This document shows, piece by piece, positions 1 through 10,300 of a stretch of DNA of 64,000 nucleotides; positions within the stretch are counted from its first letter, which is position 1, and the number at the start of each line of letters is the position of its first letter. Below the pieces are notes generated by a model. The model did no database searches. It was not told where the DNA came from and was given only the letters and a program-made list of their open reading frames with translations. The DNA comes from JABFSM01 sp963762545 (GTDB taxonomy: Bacteria; Gemmatimonadota; Gemmatimonadetes; Gemmatimonadales; GWC2-71-9), in the NCBI GenBank assembly GCA_963762545.1, contig CAVXLC010000008.1:360655-424654 (forward strand), written 5' to 3'. The translations under genes were made by a program, and so were the position numbers.

Positions 1-833
1 GCGTTGCGGTGGAGATCGGCTCGAGCCGGTTGGTAGTATCCTGGAAAGAAGTAGGGATGGTCCATGAAGTAGCGTCCCACCAGATCGTGGTCGTTTCCGA
101 GGCCAGCGGGACGGACTCGATTGGATGCGAGCAGAAGACGCGCGTTCTCGATGCCTCCGCAGGCCAGGACAAAAACCCTGGCCTCGACCTGGAGTGTACG
201 GCGATCGCCGGTGGCCAGGCCCAACCGGGTGATTCGCGTGGCGTGGGCATCGCTCTGGATCTCGATGAGGTTCGCGTTGAGATAGACCGTGACGTTCGTG
301 GAGGACCGGAGCTCTTCGCGATAGAAGAGCCCGAGGTCGGTGGGATGACTGAACTGGTACATCCTGGTTTGCAGTAGCTTGCTCTCAAGTAGGAGCGGTC
401 CGCCCGTTACCGCGGGCCAATCGGCGGGGTCGTAGGCGAACGGCCCGAGCAGACAGAATGCCTGGGCTCGCCGGTAATAGTCTTCCAAGTCAGAATAGTC
501 GAATGGCCATCCGCTGTCCTTGACGCCGTCGCGAACCTCAAAATCAATGGCATCCAGCGGCCGACATTGGCCTCCCCAGCGGGTGGTCGAGCCGCCAAAT
601 CGGCGAAAGCGCGAAAACGCGGTTGCAACGTTCCTCCGGCCCGTATTCTCGCCGAGATACACTGATTGGTCAGCCTGCCGTTGCTTGAAATCACCCGCTT
701 CGATCAGGGCCACCTTGATCGTGGTGCCCGTGAATTCCCGAGCCAGCGCGAGGCCGGCGGCCCCTGCACCGACGATGGCCACGTCGGCCTGGATCGTGTC
801 TCCGAGCCACCGATTCGTATCGATGTACGCCAT
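1..833 (-). CDS. GMC-type FAD-dependent oxidoreductase, 3' end off the window
   Basis: An ATG at 833 opens a frame that runs off the left edge, so about 277 residues are visible and the C-terminal substrate/catalytic part is missing. The N-terminus carries a Rossmann FAD motif (VAIVGAGAAGLALAREF, about residues 15-31), followed by the FGGSTTRWGGQ stretch typical of glucose-methanol-choline oxidoreductases and a later VLACGGIENARLLL segment that fits the second FAD-contact region of this family. The family oxidises alcohols or sugars with FAD; the substrate cannot be read from this part. It starts 3 bp after the stop of the phosphatase-superfamily gene at 837, so the two are probably co-transcribed. 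Fold assignment is firm, the exact reaction unknown. Confidence 0.8.
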   Translation of the reverse strand, partial: MAYIDTNRWLGDTIQADVAIVGAGAAGLALAREFTGTTIKVALIEAGDFKQRQADQSVYLGENTGRRNVATAFSRFRRFGGSTTRWGGQCRPLDAIDFEVRDGVKDSGWPFDYSDLEDYYRRAQAFCLLGPFAYDPADWPAVTGGPLLLESKLLQTRMYQFSHPTDLGLFYREELRSSTNVTVYLNANLIEIQSDAHATRITRLGLATGDRRTLQVEARVFVLACGGIENARLLLASNRVRPAGLGNDHDLVGRYFMDHPYFFPGYYQPARADLHRN

Positions 834-836
834 GGC

Positions 837-2411
837 CTAGGGTCGGCCGAGCAGGAGGCTGTTACCTTGAAAGGATGCAGGCTGGGGTAGACCCAGCACC
901 TGCATCGCGGTCGGAGCGAGATCGACTATGCCGGCGTGGTCGCCGAGCTTCCCGCCCTCAAACGCTCCCCCCGCCGTGATCAGGAAACCCTGGCGCCGAT
1001 GATTCCCTGACCGCCCGAGAGGATGCCGTCCGGGGGTCGGCCAGTGGATGGAGCCATACCGCTCGGAAACGACCCGACGATGCGACGTGGCGGGCGAGTC
1101 GGCCCATCGGACGATGAGGTCTGGGAGATACTTTCGCATGGGGCCGGCGGCATAGCTCTGCTCCCCGAAAACGATTTCAGAGACCAGAGGCTCACCGGTG
1201 TCGGCATCGCGAAAGGTCCGCAAGCCGGCGGCAATGTGCCGGCACAGGGGGCCATAGTCTGCCGGCGCCACAAGCCCGTCGCGTTCCCGGTCCCGAAGAT
1301 TGATCCGCACGTATCCGTCGAGATCGCAGAAAGCGATGAACGCACGGGTCCGGGACCAGTCGAGTCGGTGCGAACGCCAGTACACCGTCAGTCGGTCCTG
1401 AAGGGCATGGGGCAATCGCTTCTTGATGCGAGCACGCCATTCCTCTGGAATCAGCCGCCGAAGTCGGTCGGCGAACCGAGTCTGACGAATCGGTTTACCC
1501 TCGCTGCGACGGTCCTCGAGAATGCGTTGCAACATTTCAGGCAACAGGCTGGTCCGGTCACTGTTGGGGCCCATGCCGTGCAGCGAGAACACCATCACAG
1601 CGGCTCGCTCACCGGCTTGCTCAATGAGGCGACCGACCGCCGCATCGCAGGCGACGTAAATGTCCCGAAGCGCATGATCGAAGGCCTCGAGCTGAGCCGG
1701 TGTCGCCCCGTGCTTGAGGATCGTGCGATCCCAAAGGAGGTGTCCGCCGCGGTGGACGGAAGAGAAGCACACCAAGGAAAGATCCCAAGGATGGTCTCGC
1801 ATCAATGCACAACCCAGCTCGCCGACGCGTCGAGCGGTTTCAGCGCATTGATCCCGCACTTCGAGACATTCCGCCATTGAGAGCTGATACGCGGATTCTT
1901 CGCGGAACGGGGCGGGACCGAAATCACGGCGAATTTCATTCAACAAGCCTACGGGCGCTGAGCCCGGCGACTGCAAGAGCTCATGCGTCGCCCAACCCGA
2001 GACCTCGACTCCTTCGTAATCGTCTGGCGCGTAACAGAGAGGAACGTCGACGGCGATGACCCGTCGCCCGAGCTCATGAAGTTGGCGCCAGAATGGCTCC
2101 AAAGGCATCCACTGCGGGGAGGGGCGTTCCGTCTTCATCGTTTCCGGTCGCCAGACCAGATAGTGGTACATGCCGAAGAACTCCGCCGGGGTACTGGAGT
2201 AGAAACTCGGCCATAAGGCACCGACCAGCCAGTTCGGCGTGGGATCCAGCGTCATGCATCGACCCCGGCTCAGCAGCGCGGACAGGTTTGGCAGGAAGCC
2301 ATCCGCCGCCCACTTCCGAATCAGCGTATGCTCGGCCGCGTCTATTCCGATCATCAGCAACGGACTGGAGCGATCATCGACTCCGGCCGCGGGCATATCC
2401 CTCTGGGTCAT
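837..2411 (-). CDS. Alkaline-phosphatase-superfamily protein (type I phosphodiesterase/nucleotide pyrophosphatase-like)
   Basis: The 524-residue protein has an N-terminal metal-site stretch (LLMIGIDAAEH, about residue 18), a WPSFYSS segment where the nucleophile loop is expected, a SLHGMGPN histidine loop in the middle, and C-terminal GNHRRQGFLI and DLAPTAMQVLGLP segments. These match the order of motifs in bacterial type I phosphodiesterase/nucleotide pyrophosphatase relatives. Members hydrolyse phosphate mono- or diesters using two metal ions, often on lipids or glycans. No signal peptide is visible. It is the middle gene of a minus-strand trio, 59 bp after the membrane protein and 3 bp before the GMC oxidoreductase. 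The substrate is unknown. Confidence 0.72.
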   Translation of the reverse strand: MTQRDMPAAGVDDRSSPLLMIGIDAAEHTLIRKWAADGFLPNLSALLSRGRCMTLDPTPNWLVGALWPSFYSSTPAEFFGMYHYLVWRPETMKTERPSPQWMPLEPFWRQLHELGRRVIAVDVPLCYAPDDYEGVEVSGWATHELLQSPGSAPVGLLNEIRRDFGPAPFREESAYQLSMAECLEVRDQCAETARRVGELGCALMRDHPWDLSLVCFSSVHRGGHLLWDRTILKHGATPAQLEAFDHALRDIYVACDAAVGRLIEQAGERAAVMVFSLHGMGPNSDRTSLLPEMLQRILEDRRSEGKPIRQTRFADRLRRLIPEEWRARIKKRLPHALQDRLTVYWRSHRLDWSRTRAFIAFCDLDGYVRINLRDRERDGLVAPADYGPLCRHIAAGLRTFRDADTGEPLVSEIVFGEQSYAAGPMRKYLPDLIVRWADSPATSHRRVVSERYGSIHWPTPGRHPLGRSGNHRRQGFLITAGGAFEGGKLGDHAGIVDLAPTAMQVLGLPQPASFQGNSLLLGRP

Positions 2412-2470
2412 GGTCGCCTCGAGTACACCGCCGCCGTCGGCTCATGCGACGCGGCATAGAACAATCCAGA

Positions 2471-3865
2471 TCAGTTGCATCGCCTGGCATGGGGACTGGC
2501 CGCGGCGAACGCCACGTCGTACGCCATGTAGGACTGCAATGGAAGTTGTTTGCGCGGGTCGAAGGGTTCCCACCCTGGGTCCGGTCGGCTCAGTATGATC
2601 GTCCTGACGCAATCGGGCGCCCACAATATCGACAAGAGCGACGTGGTCCACCGCCAGCGCTGCGGATTGTCGGCGATCGACGTGGCATCCACGGGGACAT
2701 ACCCGGAATGGCTCACGAGTGCCCCGACGAAGTCTTGCCGGAAATCGCGCCAGGCGGTCCACGACATGGCGTACCCGATGCTCAAGAGCAAGAATACGGT
2801 CCCGGTCGACATCCAGGCCATGGGGGTAAGGCCCGGTCGCTTGTAGTGAAACCAGATGGCGCAAGCCAGTATCCCGGGCAACAGAGTGAGCGTCAGCGAT
2901 CTCATGTCAAAGGAAGCCCCCGCACTGGCCGTGCGACCCAGTCCTGGGAGCGCGATCGAGGTGGCGGCCAGCAAGACTGCCGCCCCGGCAAGCAGACGCA
3001 GACGAACAGCTGCCAATGACGCCCCCAGCAGGACCATCGAACCTGCGGAGACAGCGAACATCGGGTGGTGTCGAAGGGATCGGGTCATGCCGTCGGCAAA
3101 GCTTGCGCGACTTGCCGGGTTGAAGGGAAACAGTATCCAATATGCGGCGAGTGCGATGACGACCGACACGGCGACCGTGCCCGCGAGCAGCGTCGGCCGC
3201 GCCGTGGGCGAATCGACGGCCAGACGAACTCCGAGCAGGCAGAGAAAAATCGAGCCTGCGGCCAGCGCTGTCTCGTAGGTGCGGCTCATGAGGAAGAGCA
3301 GCGCAAGCAGCAGAGTCGCATCCAACCAGGTGAGCCGTGGTCGCATCAGCAGAAACAGGATCGGCCATACCATCGCCGCCAGAACATGGCTGGTGCTGCT
3401 GGATATGGATGCCGCGGGCAGTGACACCAGGAGGTAGCTGGCGAGCGGGAAGAGCAGCAGGGCGTCATTCTTGAGAGGGCGACTCGCGTACCAGCAGATC
3501 GCGAACGACACGAAAAAGGGCAGGTACAGTCCGAGATGAAAAATGGCCTTCAGGACCGGCACGCTGGTTACGCCCGCGTTTACCGCAACGGCCAGGGGAC
3601 CCCGCATCGCAAGGTCCGCATACAGCCGTGGCCATGCCACATGCAGAAACGTCCGATCATCGAGAATACGCGTGAACGCATAGGCACCGTCGGCCGCAAA
3701 GCCCAGATCGATGCTGGCGGCGTACCATGCAAGAGCCGCGAATCCCAGCACGATCAGCGCCAGCACATACGCCGAAACCGAAGGACCTGAGTCGGTCGGC
3801 GGGAAGGGGGGGGCATGGATGCCGAAGAGTGACTGCGCCGCGTGACGTAGCGTTCCAGCGAGCAT
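2471..3865 (-). CDS. Polytopic membrane protein of unknown function
   Basis: This 464-residue protein has roughly ten to twelve hydrophobic segments, beginning with YVLALIVLGFAALAWYAAS near the N-terminus. The overall shape (long loop after the first helix, then evenly spaced helices) recalls integral-membrane glycosyltransferases or O-antigen-type proteins, but I see no diagnostic motif. The frame could open further upstream at 4015, but those extra 50 residues are Arg/Gly/Pro-rich and not protein-like, so I chose the ATG at 3865. It is the first gene of the minus-strand trio and is transcribed away from the PKS at 4382. Confidence 0.6.
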   Translation of the reverse strand: MLAGTLRHAAQSLFGIHAPPFPPTDSGPSVSAYVLALIVLGFAALAWYAASIDLGFAADGAYAFTRILDDRTFLHVAWPRLYADLAMRGPLAVAVNAGVTSVPVLKAIFHLGLYLPFFVSFAICWYASRPLKNDALLLFPLASYLLVSLPAASISSSTSHVLAAMVWPILFLLMRPRLTWLDATLLLALLFLMSRTYETALAAGSIFLCLLGVRLAVDSPTARPTLLAGTVAVSVVIALAAYWILFPFNPASRASFADGMTRSLRHHPMFAVSAGSMVLLGASLAAVRLRLLAGAAVLLAATSIALPGLGRTASAGASFDMRSLTLTLLPGILACAIWFHYKRPGLTPMAWMSTGTVFLLLSIGYAMSWTAWRDFRQDFVGALVSHSGYVPVDATSIADNPQRWRWTTSLLSILWAPDCVRTIILSRPDPGWEPFDPRKQLPLQSYMAYDVAFAAASPHARRCN

Positions 3866-4381
3866 TCTGCGCCGTGATCGGGCGCCGATCCTCAGCAACC
3901 TTCGCCAGGGGCCCCTTTGACAGGTCGGCTCGTCCGCAAGGCAAATCCCGCCACAGGTTCCTGGCGGAGTGTAATATGAGAACCCTGCCCCGGCACCCGG
4001 ACGTTGGGCGCCCATTCACGAGGGAGGGGCCGCGGGCCTCGCGCGTCGAGTCAATGGCTCGTAACTTGCTATGGCTACCGCACTTGGCAACGTACGGTCC
4101 ACGGCGGCATGATCGCCGTTCTTATGAAAAGCCCGTGCTGGTCGCTGGATGCGTCTCGAAGACTGGCTCCTATCGGCGCTGGGATCCACCATGTCTCATG
4201 TTGTTCCTTCGCTACAAGATCGCCGAGTTGAAGCCTCGCGTCGCAGCCCGCACCCGGCGTTGCCGGGTGTGGAGAGTCGACGCGACCCCAACCGGCGAGG
4301 CGAGTCCCTGGGAAACGTGACGGGCCCCCAAGTGTCCTGGTCGCACACAGTCTGACTTCAGCGAAGGCTCGGCGGTATTCC
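3866..4381. other. 516-bp intergenic region between divergent operons
   Basis: This stretch separates the minus-strand membrane-protein gene from the plus-strand PKS and must contain both promoters. Short open frames exist on both strands but look like GC-rich noise (Arg/Ser/Pro-rich and overlapping each other). I see no clear sigma70 boxes, inverted repeat or remnant gene. The PKS start codon at 4382 has no strong ribosome-binding site just upstream. Confidence 0.5.
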
Positions 4382-7300
4382 ATGGCTCACGGCTCAGGCG
4401 GTACGCCGCCGGACGGGCGCGAAAAAGAGGGCTTTGCCCCGGTCGCCATTATCGGCCTGGGGTGCCGGTTTCCCAAGGCGGCCGACGTCGGGGCGTATTG
4501 GCGGATGATGCTGGAGGGCGTCGATGGGATCATCGAGATCCCGTCGAGTCGCTGGGATGTGGATATGTTCTACGATCCGCGTCCGGCGACTCCCTGTAAA
4601 ATGGTAACCCGCTCCGGCGGGTTCCTGGATGAGATCGACCGGTTCGACCCCTACTTCTTCGGCATTTCCCCGCGTGAGGCGATCCGCGTCGACCCGCAGC
4701 AACGGCTTCTGCTGGAAGTCACCTGGGAAGCCATGGAACGTGCCGGCATTCCCCGGGAGCGCTTCACGGGAACCCGTACCGGCGTGTTCGTCGGTGTCTG
4801 CTCGGACGACTACATCACCCTCGAGCGCAGTGATGTGCGGAATATCGATATCTATCTGGGCACCGGCGGGTCGCGCGGCTCCGCGGCCGGCCGGCTCGCC
4901 TTTGTCTACGGTCTGAACGGGCCGGTGGCCGCGGTCGACACGGCCTGCTCCTCGTCGCTGGTTGCGGTCCATCAAGCATGCAATAGCCTGCAGCAGGGCG
5001 ATTGTGACATGGCGCTTGCCGGCGGCGTGAACGTCGTCCTGCAACCGGGCACCGCGATCGCGTTTTCCCAGGCGAACATGTTGTCCCCGGACGGCCGCTG
5101 CAAGGCCTTCGATGCCCGGGCGAACGGATTCGTGCGCAGCGAAGGCGCCGGGATAGTGCTGCTGAAGCCGCTCGCCAGGGCGCTGGAGGACGGCGATCCG
5201 GTGTATGCCGTCATCCGGGCGTCGGCCTCCAATAACGATGGCTCGAGTAGCCCGTTCATGACGCCAAGCCGCGACGGACAGGCGGCCTTGCTGAGCCACG
5301 CCTATCAGCGAGCCGGGGTCCGGCCCGACACGGTACAGTATGTCGAAGCCCACGGCACCGGGACCGCGGTGGGAGATCCGGTCGAGGTGGGGGCGCTGGC
5401 CGATGTCCTCGGAGAAGGACGCGCCGCCGATCAGCGCTGCGTGCTCGGCTCCGTCAAGACGAACATCGGGCATACCGAGGCGGCCGCGGGGGTCGCCGGC
5501 CTGATCAAGGCGGTTCTCTGCCTCCAACACAAGACCATTCCCCCCAACCTCCACTTTCTGACCCCCAACCCGAATATTTCGTGGGAGGAATTGCCGTTCC
5601 GGGTTCCGACGGCCGTGACGCCCTGGCCCGAGCATGCCGGTCCGGCGCGCGCCGGCGTGAATTCCTTCGGGATTTCCGGCACCAATGCGCACGTGGTGCT
5701 GGAGGAGGCACCGCCGCCCTGCCGGGTTGCGCCGGAGCGGGAGCCGGCGGGCACCGCGGAGATTCTCGTGGTCTCCGCGCACACCCCGGATGCGCTGGCG
5801 GCGACGGCGGCCTCCTACCGGGACCTCATGGGCGAGGGCGAGTCGAGTGCCGGGCTTCGGGACCTCTGCTATTCCGCCGCCATGCGTCGCACCCAGCATG
5901 AGCAGCGCCTCGGCGTGGTGGGCCGATCGCGGGAAGAGATGAAGCAGAAGCTCGACGCCTACCTGAACGGAGAGATGGTGCCGGGCGTCGTGCGGGGCGC
6001 GGTGTCCGCGGAGGCCCTCCAGCCGCCGGTATTTGTCTTCTCCGGCATTGGAACCCAATGGCCCGAGATGGGACGGCAATTGAGCGGCGCCGAACCGGTC
6101 TTCCGCCGCGCTATGGAACAATGCGACTCGGCGGTTCGAGCCGTCGTCGGGTGGTCGGTGCTCGAAGAGATCGACCGGCCGGCTGAGAATTCCCGGCTGG
6201 ACCGCATCGACCTGATGCAGCCGGCTATTTTCAGCGTCCAGGTCGGATTGGCCGCCCTCTGGCGCAGCTGGGGCGTCGAGCCGTGCGCCACCATGGGTCA
6301 CAGCATGGGCGAGATCGCGGCCGCCCATGTCGCCGGGGCGCTGTCGCTCGAAGACGCCGCGCGTATCGTCTGCGCCCGGAGCGGACTGATGCATCGCGTG
6401 AGCGGCCTCGGCCGAATGGCCGCCGTGGGACTGACGCCGGAGCAGACGCTCGCCAGGATGGGCCCATGGGAAGGGCGCATTTCACTCGCGGCGGTCAACG
6501 GCCCCAGTTCGTGTGCGGTGTCCGGCGACGCAGCCGCGGTGGAAGCCATGGTGCGGTCGCTGGAGGGGGAAGGCATCTTCTGCCGGCTGCTGAAAGTGGA
6601 TGTCGCGTGCCACAGCCATCAGATGGAGCCGCTGCGAGCCGATCTGGCCACTGCGCTGGCCGGGATAACTCCCCACGCCGCGGCTCTCCCCCTCTATTCC
6701 ACGGTCCTGGGGCGCTCCGTCTCCGGCGCCGAGCTCGATCCGGAATACTGGGCGAGAAACCTGAGGCAGCCGGTGCAATTCGCCGGGACCGTGGATGCGG
6801 CCCTGAGCGACGGGCGGCGAGTCTTTCTGGAAGTCAGCCCGAACCCCGCCCTGGTCACGCCGATCCGGCAGATGGCTCAGCACCGGAACAAGACGGTGGT
6901 TGCGGCGGCCTCGCTCCGGGCCGGCGAGGACGAACGGGAAGCACTGCTGGAATCCGCGGGCCTGCTGTTTGTCAACGGCCTTCGGCTCGATTGGACCCAT
7001 TGGTATCCCGCCGGGACCTTTGTTGCTCCCCCACCCTATGCCTGGCAGCGGGAGCGGTTCTGGTTCGCGGAAGGAAGTGGCCTGTCCGCTCTGCTCCGGA
7101 CCGCCAGCGACGGTCTGGACCTGAGGCGGCACCCCCTCCTGAGCCGGCGATGGGAACCCGCCGACGATCCCGGTACCCACTGGTTCGAGGCCGAGATCGA
7201 CATGAGGTCCCTGTCGTGGCTCCAGGATCATCGAGTCGAGGGCGCGCCGCTGCTGCCCTTCACGGCCTACTTCGAAATGGCGTTGGCGGCATCCATCGAG

Positions 7301-10300
7301 CTGGTCGGACCAGGACCGCGTACGATCCGCGACGTACGGCTCACGGAGGCGCTGTTCCTCTCCTCCGAGCGGCCGTCGCGATTGCAGCTGAGGGTCCGTT
7401 CGGGAAGCAAGGCCTCGAATCCCGGTGTGTCGGCGCCGGCAGCGAAGCCGTCAGGCTCCATGAGCTTTCAATTCTTTGCCCACATTGGCGGCGGAGGCGA
7501 TCACGACGCCTGGACTCCGCTGGCGTCAGGGCACATCGATATGACGCCGAAGGAAGCATTGCCTCCGGCTCCCCCGGTGCCGGATCTTTCACCCGGTCAT
7601 CTCGATCAGGCCTATCCGGTTCACAGGACCGGCGAGCAGTTCTACGATGGCATTGTCACCGGAATGGAGTTCGGCCCCCTCTTCCGGGGGGTGCAGCAGG
7701 CCTGGGGACTGGAAAACAGTATGGTGACGCGTGTGGCGCTGCCTCCGGCAATCAGGCCCGAAGCCAAATCCTATCGTATCCACCCCGCTCTGCTCGACAC
7801 GTGTTTCCATTCGCTCTATGCCGCCCCCAACAAGCGGCCGAAGCTGTCCTTGCCCTTCGCCGTCGACGCGCTCGAGATCCGGGAGCTGCCTGACCCGTCC
7901 GAAGAACTGTGGTGCCAAGGCCACATCACCCAATCCGACACCGGATCGATCGCAGACTTGACCGTCTTCAATTCCCGCGGCACCTGCGTGCTTCGGGCGC
8001 AGGGCCTGCAGGGCAAACTGCTACAGGCCGAGGCAGGCCGACCGACCAGGGCGGAGAGCTGGTTGTACGAGACTCGCTGGCGACAGATTGCGCCCGGGCA
8101 GGAGGAGAAGGTCGGAGCGGGATGTTGGCTCATCGTGGGCGATTGCGACGAAATCTGCGCCGGCCTGGCGGGTGCCCTGGACTCGGTGGGCCACAGCTCG
8201 CTCCGCTGCCCCGCGGGGGCCGATCCCGCCGAGCTTGCCGCCGGTCTCCAGCGGCTCATGGAGCTCGGGAGCTGCCGGGGGATCATCCATCTGGCCGGAT
8301 GGGAGGCCGCGGGCGATGCACCACTGACCGGTGAACTGATGGCGCAGGTCACCCGTCGCACCTGCGAGACCTTCCTCAATCTCCTGCACGCCGCTGCGCC
8401 CCTGCAATGGCAACAGGTCCCCCGGCTATTCGTGGTCACCCGGAATGCCAAGGATCTCGGCTCAGCGCAGAACTCCCTGGAGCTTGCCGAGTCACCCCTG
8501 ACGGGGCTGGCGCGGGTCGCTTCGGTCGAACTCCGCGAGTTCCGGGTCACCCAGGTGGACATCGACCCCGAAACCCCGTACGGGGTCCTGGTCCAGGAGT
8601 TGTTGCGTGCCGACGACGAATCGGAGGTTGCCCTGCGCGGCTCCGATCGATACGGGCCGCGACTGACCCGGCTCGACCCGGCCGATCGTGCCACCATACG
8701 AAGCCTGCGCCTCACCGATGGCGGCCGCGAATCGTATCGGTTGGAGAGCTCGGGAACCGGCGTGTTCGATGGGCTGAAACTGCGGACCCTCTCGCGGCAA
8801 TCGCCCGGTGCGGGGGAGGTCGAAATCCGCGTGGCCGCGGTGGGGCTGAATTTTCTCGATGTGCTGAAGGGGCTGAATCTGGCGCCGGGCCTGCCGGCCG
8901 GTGCCGAATTCTTCGGGATGGAATGCTCGGGACGCATCGTCGCGGTTGGGGAGGGCGTGCAGGGATTTCGCCTCGGCGACGAGGTGATCACCATGGATTC
9001 CACCGCCACCGGATGCCTGCGTGGCTTCCTCACCACCAGCGCCTCGACGGTGTTTCCCAAGCCGCCCCACCTGAGCCTGGAGGAAGCCGCGACCCTTCCC
9101 GTGGCCTACCAGACGGCATACTACGCACTCTGTGAGCTGGCCCATCTGGGCGCCGGAGAGTCCGTGCTCATTCATTCGGCGGCTGGAGGCGTCGGGTTGG
9201 CCGCGATGGAAATCGCCCGCCAACGGGGCGCGGTGATCTTCGCCACGGCCGGAACCGGGGAAAAGCGGGCGTACTTGAAGCGGCTCGGCGCGGCGTACAC
9301 GATGGATTCCCACACCCTCGACTTCGCGCAGGAGGTGATGGAGTACACCGGGGGGCGCGGCGTGGATGTCGTGCTGAACTCGCTCGCCGGGGAAGCGATC
9401 CCGCGCAGCCTGAGCGTGCTCGCCACCGGCGGCCGCTTCCTCGAGATTGGAAAGCGCGATATCTACGCGGACAGCCAGATCGGCCTGCTGCCGTTCCAAC
9501 GCAACCTGTCCTTCTTCGCGGTGGATCTGCTGCGGCTGCGGATGGAGAAGCCTGAGGTGGTGGACCGTCTGACCCGGGAAATCGTGCAGCGCATTGCCGA
9601 CGGCACCTTCCCGCCGTTGCCGTACACCGGTTTCCCGGTATCCCGGGCCGCGGATGCCTTCCGCCATATGGCGCAGGGCAAGCACACCGGCAAGATCGTG
9701 ATAACCCTGCCGGATGAGGCGGTCCAGGTCGAAGACCTGCCGCGGCCCGTGACGGTGCGGGCCGACGCCACCTACCTGATCACGGGAGGACTGGGCGCCC
9801 TCGGACTCGTGTTTGCGGGCCGGATGGTGGAACAAGGAGCACGCCACCTCGTCCTCATGGGCCGGAAGGGGCCCACCACGGCGGCACTCGAGGCCATTGG
9901 GAGTCTTCGCGCCACGGGAGCGCAGATCACCGTCGCCGCGGCGGATGTCAGCGATGCGGGACAGCTGTCCCGCGTTCTGGCGGAGATTCGCCGCTCCGGA
10001 CCGCCGCTCAGGGGCGTGCTGCACGCCGCCGGAATCACCGACGACAAGACCCTGCGACAGCTCCGATGGGAACACTTCGCCTCCGTTTTCGCGCCCAAGG
10101 TGCTCGGGGGGTGGAACCTGCATGCGCAGCTGCAGTCGGATGAGCTCGACTTCTTCGTTCTGTTTTCCTCCGCCGCATCGGTGCTGGGCGGAGCGGGACA
10201 GGCCAACTACGCGGCCGCGAATGCGTTCCTCGATGGGCTCGCTCACTATCGCCGGCGCGCCGGACTGCCGGCGCTCTCGGTGAACTGGGGTCCCTGGGCG

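Noticed and set aside
4394..6394. Long open frame antisense to the first PKS (666 codons), with similar ones at 8492-11518 and 11716-13758 on the minus strand
   Set aside because: These mirror the codon bias of very GC-rich coding strands. Translations are Arg/Gly/Pro-rich with no domain, while the sense strand encodes clear PKS/NRPS motifs.
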